DNA of 64,000 bases, taken from the NCBI GenBank assembly GCA_963576735.1, contig OY755197.1:5530501-5594500 (forward strand). The letters are read 5' to 3'. Below the pieces are notes generated by a model that was not told the DNA's origin, made no database searches, and saw only the letters and a program-made list of their open reading frames with translations. This DNA comes from Bedellia somnulentella (Eukaryota; Arthropoda; Insecta; Lepidoptera; Bedelliidae). Both the position numbers and the translations under genes were made by a program. Positions 63,535-64,000 of this stretch are shown here, piece by piece (the stretch's first letter is position 1; every line of letters begins with the position of its first letter).

Positions 63535-64000
63535 TAGTATAATGAAGCATGTTTTAATTAATCAATTTTATTGTAAAATTGTGATATTGAGTATGTACTT
63601 ATCTTTAGGTTTAAAGAAAAAATAAAACACCTAAGTTTAATTTATTTCATTCTTTTTTATTTGTTTCTTATATTCCCTACCATTTCAACCTGATTTCATT
63701 ATTGGAACATTTTATTATCTAAAAGATCTTGGATGAATAAAATAATTATAAATAAATAAGAACGTAAAAATTAAAACCAGAAATAATGTTGTATTTTAGG
63801 CATTTTATTAATATTAAATAAAAGAGAAACAGTAATTTCTAATAAAAAAATAAAGTAGTTACAAAATAGATGAAGAAATACAGTAAATGGATAAAATAGG
63901 TTAATCTAAGCAAACTACTTTCAAAAAGTCATAATATTGTGGTGAAATGGCCCCAAGGCAATGTTTCAAAAGTATTTTTAACTTGCTGCCTTTTGTTGTC
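63535..64000. other. AT-rich right edge of the window
   Basis: Contains AATAAA at about 63620 after the 135-aa gene. No further ORF is supported. The element presumably continues past 64000. Confidence 0.4.

Larger units (their letters stand above)
55613..64000. mobile_element. Adintovirus/Maverick-like integrated element, right side cut by window edge
   Basis: Ten genes on the minus strand (56093-62724) plus one divergent plus-strand gene (63127-63534) form a coherent module. It has a double-jelly-roll-type major capsid protein, penton-like protein, adenain-like protease, PX-like protein, FtsK/HerA-type packaging ATPase and retrovirus-like integrase. This set defines Mavericks/Polintons and the related adintoviruses of animals. 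The genes are packed with 4-bp overlaps. The left limit is set provisionally at the hairpin at 55613; the right limit and any second terminal repeat lie beyond 64000. DNA polymerase B, expected for the group, is not in the window. Confidence 0.88.

Noticed and set aside
1..64000. CRISPR array or bacterial genes
   Set aside because: The regularly recurring units are eukaryotic SINEs with target duplications and irregular spacing. No prokaryotic operon, Shine-Dalgarno pattern or Cas gene is present.

Overview
The window looks like repeat-rich, AT-rich nuclear DNA from an insect, most likely a moth or butterfly. The reasons are the very dense short interspersed repeats of lepidopteran character, a (TATG)n-tailed LINE with its matching SINE, tRNA-derived SINEs, and short introns of insect type. 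I see no convincing host protein-coding gene. Most short ORFs in 1-37 kb and 45-55 kb are chance ORFs or lie inside repeats.

Region 1-37.7 kb is intergenic DNA carrying more than twenty copies of one SINE family (called SINE-A here; full length about 247 bp, bounded by target-site duplications), four copies of a tRNA-derived SINE (SINE-B, ATGTT tail; one of them and a further copy lie at 48-52 kb), a larger interspersed family (family C) present as two near-identical inverted copies at 15.4 and 19.2 kb, MITE-like hairpins at 4.0 and 22.0 kb, and several 5'-truncated LINE tails. A composite insertion at 30.5-31.1 kb has a perfect 49-bp palindrome around a tRNA-like unit.

Region 37.7-44.9 kb is a clean nested transposon. 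A 5'-truncated non-LTR retrotransposon (minus strand, endonuclease plus reverse transcriptase, 14-bp target duplication) is split by a complete Copia LTR retrotransposon (plus strand, two identical 158-bp LTRs, 5-bp target duplication ACATG). The LINE shares its last ~45 bp with SINE-A, so it is the likely mobiliser of that SINE.

Region 55.6-64.0 kb is the most interesting part: an integrated adintovirus/Maverick(Polinton)-like element that runs off the right edge. Ten genes lie compactly on the minus strand, in transcription order: packaging ATPase, a conserved acidic protein (DUF8207-like), a 117-aa protein, retroviral-type integrase with a chromodomain, PX-like minor capsid protein, adenain-like protease, penton-like capsid protein, a 64-aa protein, hexon-like major capsid protein, and a 161-aa protein that may have a Maelstrom/DnaQ-like fold. 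A divergent plus-strand gene with a short leader intron starts at about 63.0 kb. The capsid, protease, ATPase and integrase set is that of a virus that makes virions and integrates. No DNA polymerase B is in the window; it may lie to the right of 64 kb.

Nearly all genes of this element are open. The ATPase and protease, and also the Copia pol gene, are each broken by a single extra base in a homopolymer run, a pattern that fits sequencing error at least as well as decay.
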